Positions 42,597 to 54,737 of a stretch of DNA of 64,000 bases are shown piece by piece; position 1 is the first letter of the stretch; the number at the start of each line of letters is the position of its first letter. The notes beneath the pieces are model-generated. The model worked only from the letters and a program-made list of their open reading frames with translations. It did not search any database and was not told the origin of the DNA. The stretch covers positions 11,355,501-11,419,500 of the forward strand of contig NC_088310.1 of NCBI RefSeq assembly GCF_910592395.1, read 5' to 3'. The DNA is from Lineus longissimus. Lineage: Eukaryota; Nemertea; Pilidiophora; Heteronemertea; Lineidae. The translations under genes were made by a program, and so were the position numbers.

Positions 42597-45579
42597 ATGG
42601 TGGGGCAAGCCGGAGCGGCAGTCACAATGGCAGCCTCACCAGTAGTCTCTAACACATCTTTAGCTTCGATTGTCAGCGCCGAGGTGCTGGTTCTTCGGTG
42701 GGTTTACCTCATCACCGTTAAGTACGCCTGGATAGTCATCGTGGCCTTTGGGCTTTTTGGGAACTTGATGTCCATTGTGATAACACTACAAAAGGACAAC
42801 AGGCGAATATCAACATGTAACTACATGACTGCCCTAGCATTGGCTGATACGATTGTCCTCATCAACGAATCGGCTTGGAGAACATTTTTCCATGTTTGGA
42901 ACGCAGATTTTCCGACCGAGCTAGACATGCAGTGAGTTCGATTCTACTATTATTTTTGCCCCCCGCCAAAATACCATGCATTATAGGCCATGGTCCTAAT
43001 CCGGAATTTTGTCATTCGTCACAATATTTCGGGGTTTATAAAGTGAAAGTGCTCTAATTATGATTAACTATGGTGATATCTGACGAGTGTTTAATGCTAT
43101 CCATTCATGCCCGTCACGAAAATTTTTATGTTCGTGAATTATTGGGATCATGAGCCCAACATGCTGGTGAACGTCGCGGCAGATGTGTCTAAATCACACT
43201 GGCTACCTCTGGGTATGTTGAGTGAAACGTCTATTCCGAGCAGTTTTCTTCCTGAACCAGGTTAGTATGGTACAACGGATTTTCTTTCGCAATCATTTCC
43301 GGTTTTTACCTTGCTGAGATGACCATTGATAGACTGATCATAGTCAGATTTCCCATGGCTGCTCCCAGACTCTGCACAACACGCCGTGCCTGGTTGACCA
43401 TTTTCGTGACATTCATTGTGATATTTGGTCTCAATCTCTACGTAATGTTTAATTTCAAATATGTGCATAACAAGTATACAGGTAAGGAACATAATTTTAT
43501 CACCCGACTCCTTTGTGTTTGTTTTGCCTAGAGAATTCGCTTAATATCGGTTGTATAGATAGACACGGTACTTAATTAGTGCATTTGACGGATGATTAAA
43601 TTCTGGACAAAACCAGCTCGTTTTGGCGCGCCTGGCTTTAATATTGCATAAAGGTTAACCGCGACTCTAGAGCGGCATTCTCATTCATTTCACCGTCTGC
43701 CGACTCTCTAATGACACATCGCGTCCACACTGGTAACATCAGAAAGTTTGTTAGCAGCTCTATTGATACCGCCACCTGGAGTAGGTCTTGGCCGACTCTA
43801 GGAATTACCACAGGGCCTAATTTCAACGCACCAACCCTGAAGAGTACCCTCGACGTGTGGCCAAAGCTGTTAATCTGAAATTTACCTGAGCACGAACATA
43901 ATATATAAAGGGAAATAAAATTTTTTAGGTAATTTGTGTGTGTGCGGATCTTGACATCTATTCGCAATGCCCACAAACACGCTATCGACATGACTCAACA
44001 TGAGACGGTGAATATAGGCCTAGCAAAAGGTTTTTCAAAACAACATCACGGAGAAGAATCACCTTTGAGCCAACGTATGGCTGCAATTCTGACTGCTTTC
44101 CAAGAACTGTGCACCAAGCCGCAATGAAGCCGCAATGAAGCCGCATTCCAATTCGAATTCGTAGTGTGACGCCCTTAATACGCATTAAGCATTGCATTCG
44201 CAATGAGCTTGCGCATAGCGTAACTTCCCGCTTTTCCGCTCATGTTCCTGCCTTTTCACATTCACCCAAATGATGCGAACTCAGCATTTTCCGACGTTAC
44301 CATTGTCCATTTAACGAAAAATACATAAAGATAATTGTCATTAAAAAAACGCGACCATTCCAACATTTCCATAGCCACAGTTTGCTCTCGATCATGGGCG
44401 CATCCATTCAATCAGCTAACAGACCCAGCAAATGTAATTTGAAATTATCGTTTTTATTTAATGACAATTATGTTTATGTGTTTTTGGTTAAAAACGATCT
44501 TGAAACGAGCCGCTGATTTTGTTCCTTACAATTTAATTTAAATGTCGTCACTGAGTGTGCGAGTTTGCTTTATACCCCTCGTTTTTCGCTTGGTATGGAT
44601 CTCGTGAGACTAGAGTGGCATCCATCTTGGATCGAGCGCGGGAGTGAGTTTAACAATGCAATAATAGGTAGCTTATCTATACTGCGCATTCGGTTTAACC
44701 CGTTTTAATCCGAATTGAATGCGCATTTGGCCAAGTGTGACGCGGCCGGCTAGAAAGCGATTTAACCCAACCGTTTTCCGGAGGGCGCTCCGGAAAACTG
44801 TTTCAATTCGCCTTCAGTGTGAACGTAGTTGTGATACTGATCGTGTCAGTGAAGTAGGGTTTGTTCGCGTGTAGATTTGATGTAGATGCAGCGTGTATTA
44901 TTATGATCTCTGTCATATCGCGATTTCATTGATGTTTTGCTGATGACTCGTTATAAGCAGCCTTGGTTTTTTCTTCATCTTACTGCTACCTGCAGTAAAA
45001 AGCGCATTTAGACTGTTGATAAGGTGTGGTGTTTTTTCATGGAATTATAACCATTGGTGCGAGTTCTTTTCAGGACACGGAACATTGCTGATGACAGTAG
45101 AGAATGCTCCTGGACTGGAAAAGCTAGGAACCACAGCACAATTAGCTATTGGAACAATCTTACCATTTGTTATCATTGTATCATGCAACCTTTGGATTTT
45201 TAAAGTGTTACACAGGGCATCAAAGAAAAGCATTAGAATGGGCCTCAGCAAAGAGAGCCAGAAGATCCGAGAGAAAGAAACTACCTACTTGAGCAGGATG
45301 TTACTCCTTGTCAGCTTTGCATACGTCATAACGTCGATTCCTTTAAGAATTTTTGATGTCATCATAAGGATACCGGAAGTCCTGGCGCCGTACGACCTTC
45401 AAGAGGAGTACTGGAGTCTGCGGTATTATTGCCAGTATTTTGTAATGGAGTGTCTCTGGGAGATGAATTTTGGTATCAACTTTTACCTTTATTGTATCGG
45501 TGGTGGAAAGAAATACAGAAATGACGTCAGAGAGAGGTTACGAGTTATATTTCCTTGCTTTAGAAGGTTAACAGTCTAG
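42597..45579 (+). CDS. Rhodopsin-family GPCR, three exons
   Basis: Exons 42597-42931, 43261-43481 and 45074-45579 join in frame (353 residues); donors are gtgagt and gtaagg, acceptors end in ccag and tcag. TM1 has the GN motif (LFGNLMSIVITL), TM2 has LALAD, TM3 ends with TIDRLIIVRFP in place of DRY, TM6 has ITSIPL where CWxP is usual, and TM7 reads GINFYLYCIGGGKKYR in place of NPxxY. A conserved-looking loop with KKSIRMGL and KIREKETTYLSRM precedes TM6. The layout is that of class A peptide-type receptors; the ligand is unknown. I chose the ATG at 42597 because it gives a short extracellular N-terminus with an NTS glycosylation site; an in-frame ATG at 42498 is possible. It would sit in the plasma membrane and signal through G proteins. 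Confidence 0.8.
43482..45073 (+). other. Intron 2 of the GPCR gene
   Basis: It contains repeat-like material at 44100-44840, including a gaagccgcaat triplication (about 44118-44147) and a perfect short hairpin (gttttccgga/tccggaaaac, about 44772-44799). No coding signal. Confidence 0.5.
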
Positions 45580-47300
45580 TGTTGATCGCATAAGTGAAAA
45601 CATTCAGTTTGCGGCTTTGTAAGATCTAATCTCGAATGGAGCAATCATGTCAAATGAATAAGGTTAAACACTTTCATAATAGCTATGTGTGCGATACCGT
45701 GGGACAGAACATGAGATTAGATGCATGATCTGCTGCCGACTTCAATGACTATTGTTACATAGCCTGTACGTTATAATGAGATCTCAATAAGCTTTCTTTC
45801 TTTTCGCGAGTATGCCATAAATTTTTAGTAATTTTAGTTGTAATAGTTTGTTTTTTTTTTTTAAATTAGAATCCCACCTGAGTCACCATGAAACGTGGGG
45901 GAGGATGTTTGGATTCTTGTCCTAACTCAAGCCGATAGAAGACTTGAGTCAGACAGATTTAAAAATGAATTGTTTTTGTAATAACTGTTTAATTAGATTG
46001 AACAAAATAGTCATTGGCATAATCAAGAAAGTGTTATTATCGAAACCTGAGTTCCCTTAAACGAGGCTTACCCTTGGAAATCAAGATGAGAACTGACTCA
46101 ACAAAAACCCTACCCCCTCACAATCATATGTTAATCAACCCAACCCCAAATATGTCCAATCAGGTATTCCTCTCAGGTCCGTAACTACCTTCAAGACCTC
46201 GTTCCTCTTGAGCCCCAGATCTTCCGGACCCTTGGAACCTATCCCAAATACTTAACGTCTGGGCCTAGTTCTTTCGTATGGCTTCTAAGTCTCTAAAAGT
46301 ACTATAATTATCAAATGATCATAACCCTTGCTGCCCCAGTAAACAATCCTTTTAACATAGTTTTCCCAAACAAACAATTACTACAGCGTTTTATAACCAG
46401 GAACGACCAGCTAGTTAACATCCCTCCCCGTCGACACAAGGCAATGTCCCCATTGCGAAATATATACATACATATACATTTATTTAAATCAGGAAATTGT
46501 TGTTAATAGATACAATCATCATATCAAAATGTGCAAAAAAAAAAAAACCCAACTTATTATACCATAGGCCTATCCATTCTTAACGCCAAAGAAACCCTAC
46601 GGAACATCTTTAATTTGCATTGAATACCTTTCGAATTAACCGAAATTGCCAACAAAATAGGCCTTATCCTGACTGAAATCCTCATTATTTCCCACCACTC
46701 TAAACAAAAACTCGGGCCTCAACGTACAAGTGCTTGCATAATATTATGAACAATTCCAATGCGATTGACAAAACAAGAGATCAATCTTCAATTTCCATGA
46801 ATAAGTGAGTGGAACCGGATTCGGTAATCCCCGATTCTCATTATCTATACGTTTAAAAGTTAATGTTCCTGTATGAACGTGTACATAGTTCTCCACGGTA
46901 ATATTCTAAAGCCTTCCACGATCTTCGCCCATTTTGTGTCATTCAAACTTACCTATGGAACACTTTTGCATGTTACTCCATTTGGGCTCAAACACAAGAG
47001 TATCCCTTTAATTTTCTAAAGGGAGAACTGAGTTAACAGCTCGGCCGCCAGGCGGCGCCCTGACCGATCCCGCGAGATCGCGCCGATCTCATGCCGCCAT
47101 ATTCAGTCTTTACTCTTGTGCTTCTACGAAGCACATCGTTTTTTCAAAGCTGCCGTGAATTCGATTTAAAACCAAATTCAACCAGCCAAGTCTAGACGAT
47201 TTTTGGGTTCATTCACCTACGGAGTAGACCGCCAAACTAATCTTGGCATTAGTATTGTCCAGTCTATTTAATTATAGACCTTTCTTAGCTAGCTTAGTCG
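45580..47300. other. 3' flank of the GPCR gene and intergenic DNA
   Basis: Non-coding. Possible polyadenylation words occur, but none is decisive. No repeat structure is recognised except a few homopolymers. Confidence 0.4.
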
Positions 47301-47472
47301 ACCCGGTGTGACAGCGGATATAGTCCCCCTGGAGTCATAGTCCGGTAGCATTGTATTTGACCAATTAAGCAGCATGATCTATTGTACCGCTAACCCTAAC
47401 CAAAACATTTAGCAATGCGGGCTATTGCTACACGGACTATCAGCCCTAGGACTACTATCCCCGCCACACCGG
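47301..47472. mobile_element. 174-bp MITE family, copy 2 (inverse of 17786-17959)
   Basis: It starts ACCCGGTGTGACAGCGG and ends CCACACCGGCT. The whole segment is the near-identical reverse complement of the copy in the Gypsy LTR at 17.8 kb. Confidence 0.7.
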
Positions 47473-47523
47473 CTCCATTATTTTGATCTTGGTAGGGTAG
47501 ATTTACGTAGGCTATTCTCCGCT

Positions 47524-47560
47524 CTATTGTAATGAACAAGACTCAGATCCATTACAATAG
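47524..47560. repeat. Hairpin just upstream of the DIRS gag
   Basis: Perfect 11-bp arms ctattgtaatg (47524-47534) and cattacaatag (47550-47560) around a 15-nt loop. It may be part of the DIRS left terminal region. Confidence 0.55.
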
Positions 47561-47572
47561 TGTTTAATTCAA

Positions 47573-49869
47573 GTGGGCATGTTTTCCTTTCCATTAATAA
47601 TTGCGTCCTTTCTGGCCTACTTGGGGTTTCCAGTATTTTTATTGTCATTGGTACCATTTTTTATATGGCGTACCCCTCCGACGGCATCCTTTGTCTCACC
47701 ACAAAGGAATGCGTCTGGTGGCGGGAAACGGGCCGCGAAGACGCCTAAACCCTCTTCCGGTTCCGTTTCCGGGCATATAACCCGGAGGTCTACCAAACCT
47801 CCCGCCACCACCCCTTCCGTCAGTCGAGTTCCGGTTCCGGCCGAGGCTGCGAAGGATGCGGGATCAGACATTATCAATGTCTGTGGCCCCAAGGGAGACT
47901 TACATCCAGTAAGTCTCCAAGGGTTTAATATACCCCAGACCTCAGGGAACCTTCCGGTTCCTCTGTCGTCCGCTCCCCCGAGTACAAGCCCTTTGTACCC
48001 GCGGGAGCACCCTGCTTTCGGTCCGCCGATTGCAGTTCCGGTTGCTGACGCGGGTTCCCGTTTATCAGTTTATCAGTAACCGAAGACTGGGGGTTTTTCT
48101 CAGTCTTTACTGCGAAATAACCCCAGTCCTCACGGACACAGTAGAGTAGGGACGGACTTTATAACGCCACCTCCGAAACGCCATGCGTCTTCGGTAACAG
48201 CGTTTCCGCCCTCCGTACCTCCTTCTAAAAGGGCAACCGGTAGCTCCATACCGGCGAAGGAGTAACGGGCATTTCCGGTTTCGGACTTCGTCCTGCCGGA
48301 AATGCAGGCACCTCCCTACGTTGGCCAACCTCTTAGGTGGAACCAACCGGAAGTGCCACCCCCTCCTCGTAGCAGAGGCGTCGTTCCCATGGAACGAGCT
48401 ACGCAGAGGGGACATCTGAACTCTGGTTCAGAATATGGGCATCTTCCGCTTCCGGAAGACCCATTCGCCCGTACATACGGCTTCGAGGGTTCGCTTATGC
48501 GCTAACCCTCGCCTCAACCGCCCGTCGTTGAGAGAAGCCGCACGTCGGGTCCGGAACCCGAGTCGGGACAGCAACTGTCCGAGCTCATCCAGATGGTAGC
48601 GGGTCTTACTGATAGACTCAGCCATCTGGAGCAGGGTTCCGGTTCCTCTGGTGCGCCTGGTCCCATCGGATACCCACCATCAGACTCCTTTATTTTAGAG
48701 GAACTTTCTGAGAACGAGAGTTCTCAGCCAGGCTACCGCTCCCCCAATCAGGAGGAGCTGTCACCAGAGGAGGCCAGTATCTTGTCGGATATGAGGACAC
48801 TCAGATCCTTGATCAGAGCATACCTCCCGCAGGATCTGTGCCCTACCCCGCCGGAACTGCCAGCCTTATCAACACCGACCTTTTCACTTTGGGAACAGGA
48901 AGTGGATCCCAATCCACAGGTTTCTCAGGGCTCCACTCGGGCACTTGAATTCCTTCCTTCCTCCCCGTCGGTGGTAGCAGTCTCTGAACTTTTGGAGCGT
49001 ACAATCAGAGACTCCCAAGGCGCCCACCAACGTACTCCGTCCCTGTCCTTCCGGCAGCCGGACCGGAAGCTTGGTGTAAACCGGGGAAGTTGTTCACGGC
49101 ACAACTTTCTCCCGTTAGGCAGTACCGCGCTGACTGTTATCGAGTCAGCTCGGCCGGCTGTCCAGCTGCAGCATCGACTTCCATATTAAAGGACGATGTA
49201 CAGCTGGACCAACTTGTGCCTAGGGTGACCTCCTCCTCGGCTTACCGAGAACTTAGAGCACAAGAGGGTCTGGCCAAAAACACGTTAGCGGTGCTCTCCT
49301 ACGCAGAGCACACTAACCTGGCCCTAGCCAGATCCCTAAAGGATAATGAGTCACTATCTGATGACACAAAATCGCTTGTGACATCCTTGTCACATTCGAT
49401 TAGGCACGCTATTGCTCTGTCCGCCAAGACCGCAGCAAATAGCGTCCTACTCCGTAGAGACGCCGCACTGGGCTCTCTCAATGTCATCAGATCCCTCCAG
49501 CTGGAACGGGCCTTAAGAACCGCTCCTATGGACGGTTCTTTCCTGTTCGCAGATTCTGTACAAGAGGCGGCTCAAGTACAGAAAGATTGGGACAAATTAT
49601 ATGCCCCCACTGCGACACAGAGGGCCAAGACCTCTCTACCTAACGCTAGAAAGATAGAGAGGCCCCAGCAGGCATCGGGTTCAATCCCGTACGCCAGGCA
49701 GGTCCTGCTTAGGCCTACCCCGCCTAGTCAGCCTGCTCCTGCTGGATCCTTCCGACGGGAAGCGGAGGGTCGCCGGACTGGAAAGAGGAAAAATACTTCC
49801 TCTAACCAGGGTGGATCCGGTCCGACTAGGCACTCCTTTCGTCCAAGGGGTGCAGGCCGGAAGAAGTGA
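47573..49869 (+). pseudogene. DIRS gag-like ORF with three in-frame TAA and one frameshift
   Basis: A Pro/Ser-rich frame runs from 47573 and is interrupted in the same frame by TAA at 48077, 48263 and 48503; after 48506 it continues (LSELIQMVAGLTDRLSHLEQ) to about 49100, then a frameshift leads to the last part (49090-49869), which has YRELRAQEGLAKNTLAVLSY and a basic C-terminus (GKRKN, FRPRGAGRKK). The last part resembles the conserved gag region of DIRS elements. The stop at 49867 overlaps the start of the RT ORF. Confidence 0.6.
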
Positions 49870-51973
49870 CTCCCCCCTCCTTTCTCCTCCCGGACGCAAA
49901 AAGGAGCCGACTCCGGTAGTCGGGGGCCGTCTGCAAAAAATTGCAGACGTTTGGGACGATTGGTGCCCCAAGGGGTCCCCAGTCCCAAACATGTTGAGGT
50001 ACGGAGTGAAGCTAGATTTCAACCGTACCCCCCCGACTACTATATATCCAACCCCAGTTCAGCCACCGAAGGACCCAGTCAAGGCCTCTGCCCTCCAAGC
50101 AGAGGTCGCGACATTACTGGAGAAGCAAGCTATCCAGGTCCTTCAAAATCCATGTTCCCCCGGCTTTTACAGCCACGTTTTCTTGGTTCCCAAGAAAGCA
50201 GGGACATGGAGGCTGATCATAGACCTTTCCAAGTTAAACACCTTCTTGAATGTTCCTCATTTCAGGATGGAAACCACCAGGTCTATAGCAACGGCGATAC
50301 AGCCCAACGATTGGGCGGTATCGATGGATTTAACGGATGCGTACTTACATGTACCGATCCATCCATACTATCAACACTTCCTTCGATTCCATTACGAAGG
50401 AAAGACGTATCAATTCAGGGCCCTGCCGTTCGGTCTGGCATCGGCACCCCTAATTTTTACGATGATAGTCACAGCCTTCGTCGCTCCCTTTCACGTGATG
50501 GGGTTCAAGCTCCATCACTACCTAGACGATTGGCTACTCCGTTGCAAATCGCGGGAACTACTACTGCAACAACTTCAGGTTCTAAAGCAAAAAGTAGTTT
50601 CCGCAGGTTGGATTATCAACGAAACAAAGTCAGAATTCATACCATCCCAAGACTTCGTTTACGTTGGAGTTCGGTTCCTTACGGCCATAGGGAAAATGCT
50701 GCCCCCCCTAGACAGGATAAAGAAAATTATTCATCTCGTCACAGAATTCAGAGGAAGGACTCAAGCTCCCGCAAGGCGATGCTTGAGCCTTTTGGGACTT
50801 CTGAATTCGGCAGCAGACCAAATCCCTCTTGGCCGTCTATATATGCGTCCCATCCAGATGTTTCTAATGTCTCTATGGAAACCCCACAGGGACCCATTAG
50901 ACAAGTTGGTATTGATACCTCAATACCTACTCAAGAACGTCTGGAACTTCTGGGAGTCGGAGACTCGTCTCCAAAGCGGTGTAGATCTTGCTCCACCGCC
51001 CCCAGAAGTGTCCCTGTTCACAGATGCTTCTCTACTCGGGTGGGAAGCACATCTGAACAGCGGGGACATGTCCATAAGGGGTCTATGGACAAGGGAGGAG
51101 ACCATTCTTTCAATAAATATATTGGAAATGAAGGCTGTCCTTCTTGCCGTGAGGGCTCTTTCCCTTCACCTGAAGAATCGGAGAGTAACCCTGTTCTCCG
51201 ACAATTCTACAGTAGTAGCATATGTCAGGAGACAGGGAGGCACAAAGTCCGGCATTCTTTGCCAGCTAACTTGGGAGCTTTACCATCTTTGTGCCGACCT
51301 TGGAGTATCGATATGTGCCAGACACATACCGGGCAAACGCAACATCCTTGCCGACGCCCTGTCCCGTCAGGACAAACTAGTCCAGACAGAGTGGACACTC
51401 CATCAGGAGATTGTAGACGACCTTTGTCGCCTTTGGCAATCTCCGAAGGTAGATCTGTTCGCCACCAGGCTGAACAATCGCCTTCCCATCTATTACTCTC
51501 CACTTCCGGACGAAGAGACCCTGGAAGTCGACAGCCTTACAGCCTCTTGGGTCGGGCTGAACGCATATGCGTTTCCACCCCTCCCTCTCATCCAACCAGT
51601 CCTGAACAAGATCTTGACCAGCCACCCGGTGAGAATAACTCTCATCGCACCTTGCTGGCCAAATCAGGCCTGGTTCCCAGCCTTGCTGGAGCTCCTGATA
51701 GACCACCCCAGGAGTCTTCCTACTTGGAAGCACCTCCTGTGGCACCCCCTGGGGAGATGCTACCACCAGAACCCTGGATTTTTCAAGTTTCACGCCTGGA
51801 ACTTATCCAGTTGCATCTCCACCAGAGAGGCTTTTCGGACATCGCTGTCAAACGCATGTCCACACCTCAAAGGGGGTCAACCCTTGATGTGTATCAAGGA
51901 AAGTGGTCTACCTTCACTTCCTGGTGCAGGGAGAACGGAGTTAATCCGACCTCTCCCTCTATATACAGATTAG
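49811..51973 (+). CDS. DIRS reverse transcriptase-RNase H
   Basis: 720 codons without interruption. RT: GFYSHVFLVPKKAGTWRLII (about 118-137), catalytic Asp in SMDLTDAY (173), LPFGLASAP (205-213), and HHYLDD (235-240) with both Asp kept. RNase H: FTDAS (Asp405), NILEMKAV (Glu439), LFSDNST (Asp464) and NILADALSR (Asp515), a full catalytic set. It is followed by the DIRS/Ngaro-typical PKVDLFATRLNNRLPIYYSP region. This enzyme copies the element RNA into the circular DNA used by the tyrosine recombinase. The start at 49811 overlaps gag by 59 nt. The last 70 codons overlap the recombinase in another frame. Confidence 0.9.
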   Translation: MDPVRLGTPFVQGVQAGRSDSPLLSPPGRKKEPTPVVGGRLQKIADVWDDWCPKGSPVPNMLRYGVKLDFNRTPPTTIYPTPVQPPKDPVKASALQAEVATLLEKQAIQVLQNPCSPGFYSHVFLVPKKAGTWRLIIDLSKLNTFLNVPHFRMETTRSIATAIQPNDWAVSMDLTDAYLHVPIHPYYQHFLRFHYEGKTYQFRALPFGLASAPLIFTMIVTAFVAPFHVMGFKLHHYLDDWLLRCKSRELLLQQLQVLKQKVVSAGWIINETKSEFIPSQDFVYVGVRFLTAIGKMLPPLDRIKKIIHLVTEFRGRTQAPARRCLSLLGLLNSAADQIPLGRLYMRPIQMFLMSLWKPHRDPLDKLVLIPQYLLKNVWNFWESETRLQSGVDLAPPPPEVSLFTDASLLGWEAHLNSGDMSIRGLWTREETILSINILEMKAVLLAVRALSLHLKNRRVTLFSDNSTVVAYVRRQGGTKSGILCQLTWELYHLCADLGVSICARHIPGKRNILADALSRQDKLVQTEWTLHQEIVDDLCRLWQSPKVDLFATRLNNRLPIYYSPLPDEETLEVDSLTASWVGLNAYAFPPLPLIQPVLNKILTSHPVRITLIAPCWPNQAWFPALLELLIDHPRSLPTWKHLLWHPLGRCYHQNPGFFKFHAWNLSSCISTREAFRTSLSNACPHLKGGQPLMCIKESGLPSLPGAGRTELIRPLPLYTD

Positions 51974-52485
51974 TTGATTTCTTTATTGAATTATTCACGG
52001 AAAGACAACTATCTGTCACGGCTATAAAAGGGTACAAGTCCGCCATCGCTTCTACCCTCCGTGTTTTAAGCACCTGGGATCTTCGTTGGGAGGACCAAAT
52101 AACCCCTCTTTTCAGAGGAATGTTATTAGAGCGTCCTAGACCGTTTCACAACACCCCTAAATGGGATCTTTCTGTTGTCCTTAAGGTGCTCAGGAGGCAT
52201 CCTTTTGAACCCATGTCTATTTCATCCATGAAATATCTGACACTCAAAACGGTCTTTCTAGTAGCCTTGGCTACCGCCCAACGGAGATCAGAGCTCCATG
52301 CACTTTCTTTTAAGAAGCTGGCTTTTAGAGAGGGAGGGGAGGTTATCCTGGCTTTCATACCAGGCTTTCTGGCGAAGAACCAGGGACCGGCTGCCTCTCG
52401 GCCCCCGGTTACTATTCCCTCTCTGTCAGGAACGATCTCTTATGATCTTCGTGACAGAACTTTATGTCCCGTCCCATCGCTAACC
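51757..52485 (+). pseudogene. DIRS tyrosine recombinase, C-terminally truncated
   Basis: From the ATG at 51757 the frame reads PWIFQVSRLELI, GSTLDVYQGKWSTFTSWC, TAIKGYKSAIAS, LLERPRP and KTVFLVALATAQRRSELHAL; the Arg of the last block is the first catalytic Arg of tyrosine recombinases. The frame then enters the 49-bp repeat array at 52485, right after DRTLCPV. The catalytic H-x-x-R and the nucleophilic Tyr are missing. The open frame that continues to 52698 is repeat sequence only. Confidence 0.8.
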
Positions 52486-54737
52486 CGCAACCTCGCCATG
52501 CTCCAACAGCCTCAAATTGATATCGGGTGGGTGATTATATCATCGCTAACCCGCAACCTCACGATGTTTCAACAGCCTCAACGTGATATCGGGTGTGTGA
52601 TAATACCATCGCTAACCTGCAACCTCGCCATTCCTCAAGTGGTGGGTGATAATACCATCGCTAACCCGCAACCTCGCCATGTTTCAACGAGTGGGTGATA
52701 ATGCCATCGATTACCTGTAACCTCGCCATTCCTCAACGGGTGGGTGATAATACCATCACTAACCCACAACCTCGCCATGTTTCAACGGGTGGGTGATAAT
52801 GCCATCGCTTACCTGTAACCTCGCCATTCTTCAACGGGTGGGTGATAATAGCATCGCTAACCTGTAACCTCGCCATGTTTCAACGGGTGGGTGATAATGC
52901 CATCGCTTACCTGTAACCTCGCCATTCCTCAACGGGTGGGTGATGATACCATCGCTAACCTGTAACCTCGCCATTCCTCAACGGGTGGGTGATAATACCA
53001 TCGCTAACCCACAACCTCGCCATGCTTCAACGGGTGGATGATAATACCATCGCTAACCTGTAACCTCGCCATTCCTCAACGGGTGGGTGATAATACCATC
53101 GCTAACCCACAACCTCGCCATGCTTCAACGGGTGGGTGATAATACCATCGCTAACCCACAACCTCGCATGCTTCAACGGGTGGGTGATAATACCATCGCT
53201 AACCCACAACCTCGCCATGCTTCAACGGGTGGGTGATAATACCATCGCTAACCTGTAACCTCGTCATTCCTCAACGGGTGGGTGATAATACCATCGCTAA
53301 CCCACAACCTCGCCATGCTTCAACGGGTGGGTGATAATACCATCGCTAACCCACAACCTCGCCATTCCTCAACGGGTGGGTGATAATACCATCGCTAACC
53401 CACAACCTCGCCATGCTTCAATGGGTGGGTGATAATACCATCGCTAACCCACAACCTCGCATGCTTCAACGGGTGGGTGATAATACCATCGCTAACCCAC
53501 AACCTCGCCATGCTTCAACGGGTGGGTGATAATACCATCGCTAACCCACAACCTCGCCATGCTTCAACGGGTGGGTGGTAATACCATCGCTAACCTGTAA
53601 CCTCGTCATTCCTCAACGGGTGGGTGATAATACCATCGTTAACCCACAACCTCGCCATGCTTCAACGGGTGGGTGATAATACCATCGCTAACCCACAACC
53701 TCGCCATGCTTCAACGGGTGGGTGATAATACCATCGCTAACCCACAACCTCACCATGCTTCAATGGGTGGGTGATAATACCATCGCTAACCTGTAACCTC
53801 GCCATTCCTCAACGGCTGGGTGATAATACCATCGCTAACCCACAACCTCGCCATGTTTCAACGGGTGGGTGATAATACCATCGCTAACCCACAACCTAGC
53901 CATGCTTCAACGGGTGGGTGATAATACCATCGCTAACCCACAACCTCGCCATGCTTCAACGGGTGGGTGATAATTACATCGCTAACCTGTAACCTCGCCA
54001 TTCCTCAACGGGTGGGTGATAATACCATCGCTAACCCACAACCTCGCCATGCTTCAACGGGTGGGTGATAATACCATCGCTAACCTGTAACCTCGTCATT
54101 CCGCAACGGCTGGGTGATAATACCATCGCTAACCCACAACCTCGCCATGCTTCAACGGGTGGGTGATAATACCCTCGCTAACCCACAACCTCGCCATGCT
54201 TCAATGGGTGGGTGATAATACCATAGCTAACCTATAACCTCGCCATTCCTCAACGGGTGGGTGATAATACCATCGCTAACCCACAACCTCGCCATGCTTC
54301 AACGGGTGGGTGATAATACCATCGCTAACCTGTAACCTCGTCATTCCTCAACGGATGGGTGATAATACCATCGCTAACCCACAACCTCGCCATGCTTCAA
54401 CGGGTGGGTGATAATACAATCGCTAACCCACAACCTCGCCATGCTTCAACGGGTGGGTGATAATACCATCGCTAACCCGCAACCTCGCCATGTTTCAACG
54501 GGTGGGTGATAATACCATCGCTAACCCACAACCTCGCCATGCTTCAACGGGTGGGTGATAATACCATCACTAACCCACAACCTCGCCATGCTTCAACGGG
54601 TGGGTGATAATACCATCGCTAACCCACAACCTCGCCATGCTTTAACGGGTGGGTGATAATACCATCGCTAACCCACAACCTCGCCATTCCTCAACGGATG
54701 GGTGATAATACCATCGCTAACCCACAACCTCGCCATG
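52486..54737 (+). repeat. 49-bp minisatellite array 1, about 46 units
   Basis: The monomer contains gggtgggtgataatacc, atcgctaaccc and acctcgccatgcttcaac. Two main variants alternate (cccacaacc...catgcttc and cctgtaacc...cattcctc). The first three monomers are distinctive (extra agcctcaaattgatat-type segment) and recur at the start of arrays 2 and 3. No spacers, so not CRISPR. Confidence 0.95.

Larger units (their letters stand above)
47480..52485 (+). mobile_element. DIRS-type retrotransposon, right end lost
   Basis: The order gag, RT-RNase H, tyrosine recombinase with overlapping ORFs defines DIRS-like (tyrosine recombinase) retroelements. The left limit is approximate. At 52485 the recombinase frame passes into the 49-bp minisatellite, so the right end is either displaced beyond the window or lost. 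No methyltransferase domain was found after RNase H. Confidence 0.8.

Noticed and set aside
49951-51756. Long frame overlapping the DIRS RT in another phase
   Set aside because: Only its last part (from 51757) encodes the recombinase; the rest is a shadow of RT with biased composition.
52486-52698. Continuation of the tyrosine recombinase to 52698
   Set aside because: After 52485 the translation is the 49-bp repeat, without the H-x-x-R or Tyr motifs.
52486-54737. 49-bp direct repeats as a CRISPR array
   Set aside because: The repeats are contiguous with no unique spacers, there are no cas genes, and the DNA is eukaryotic.
52486-54737. Telomere-like ctaaccc in every monomer
   Set aside because: It occurs once per 49 bp within a longer unit, not as tandem TTAGGG, so it is coincidental.
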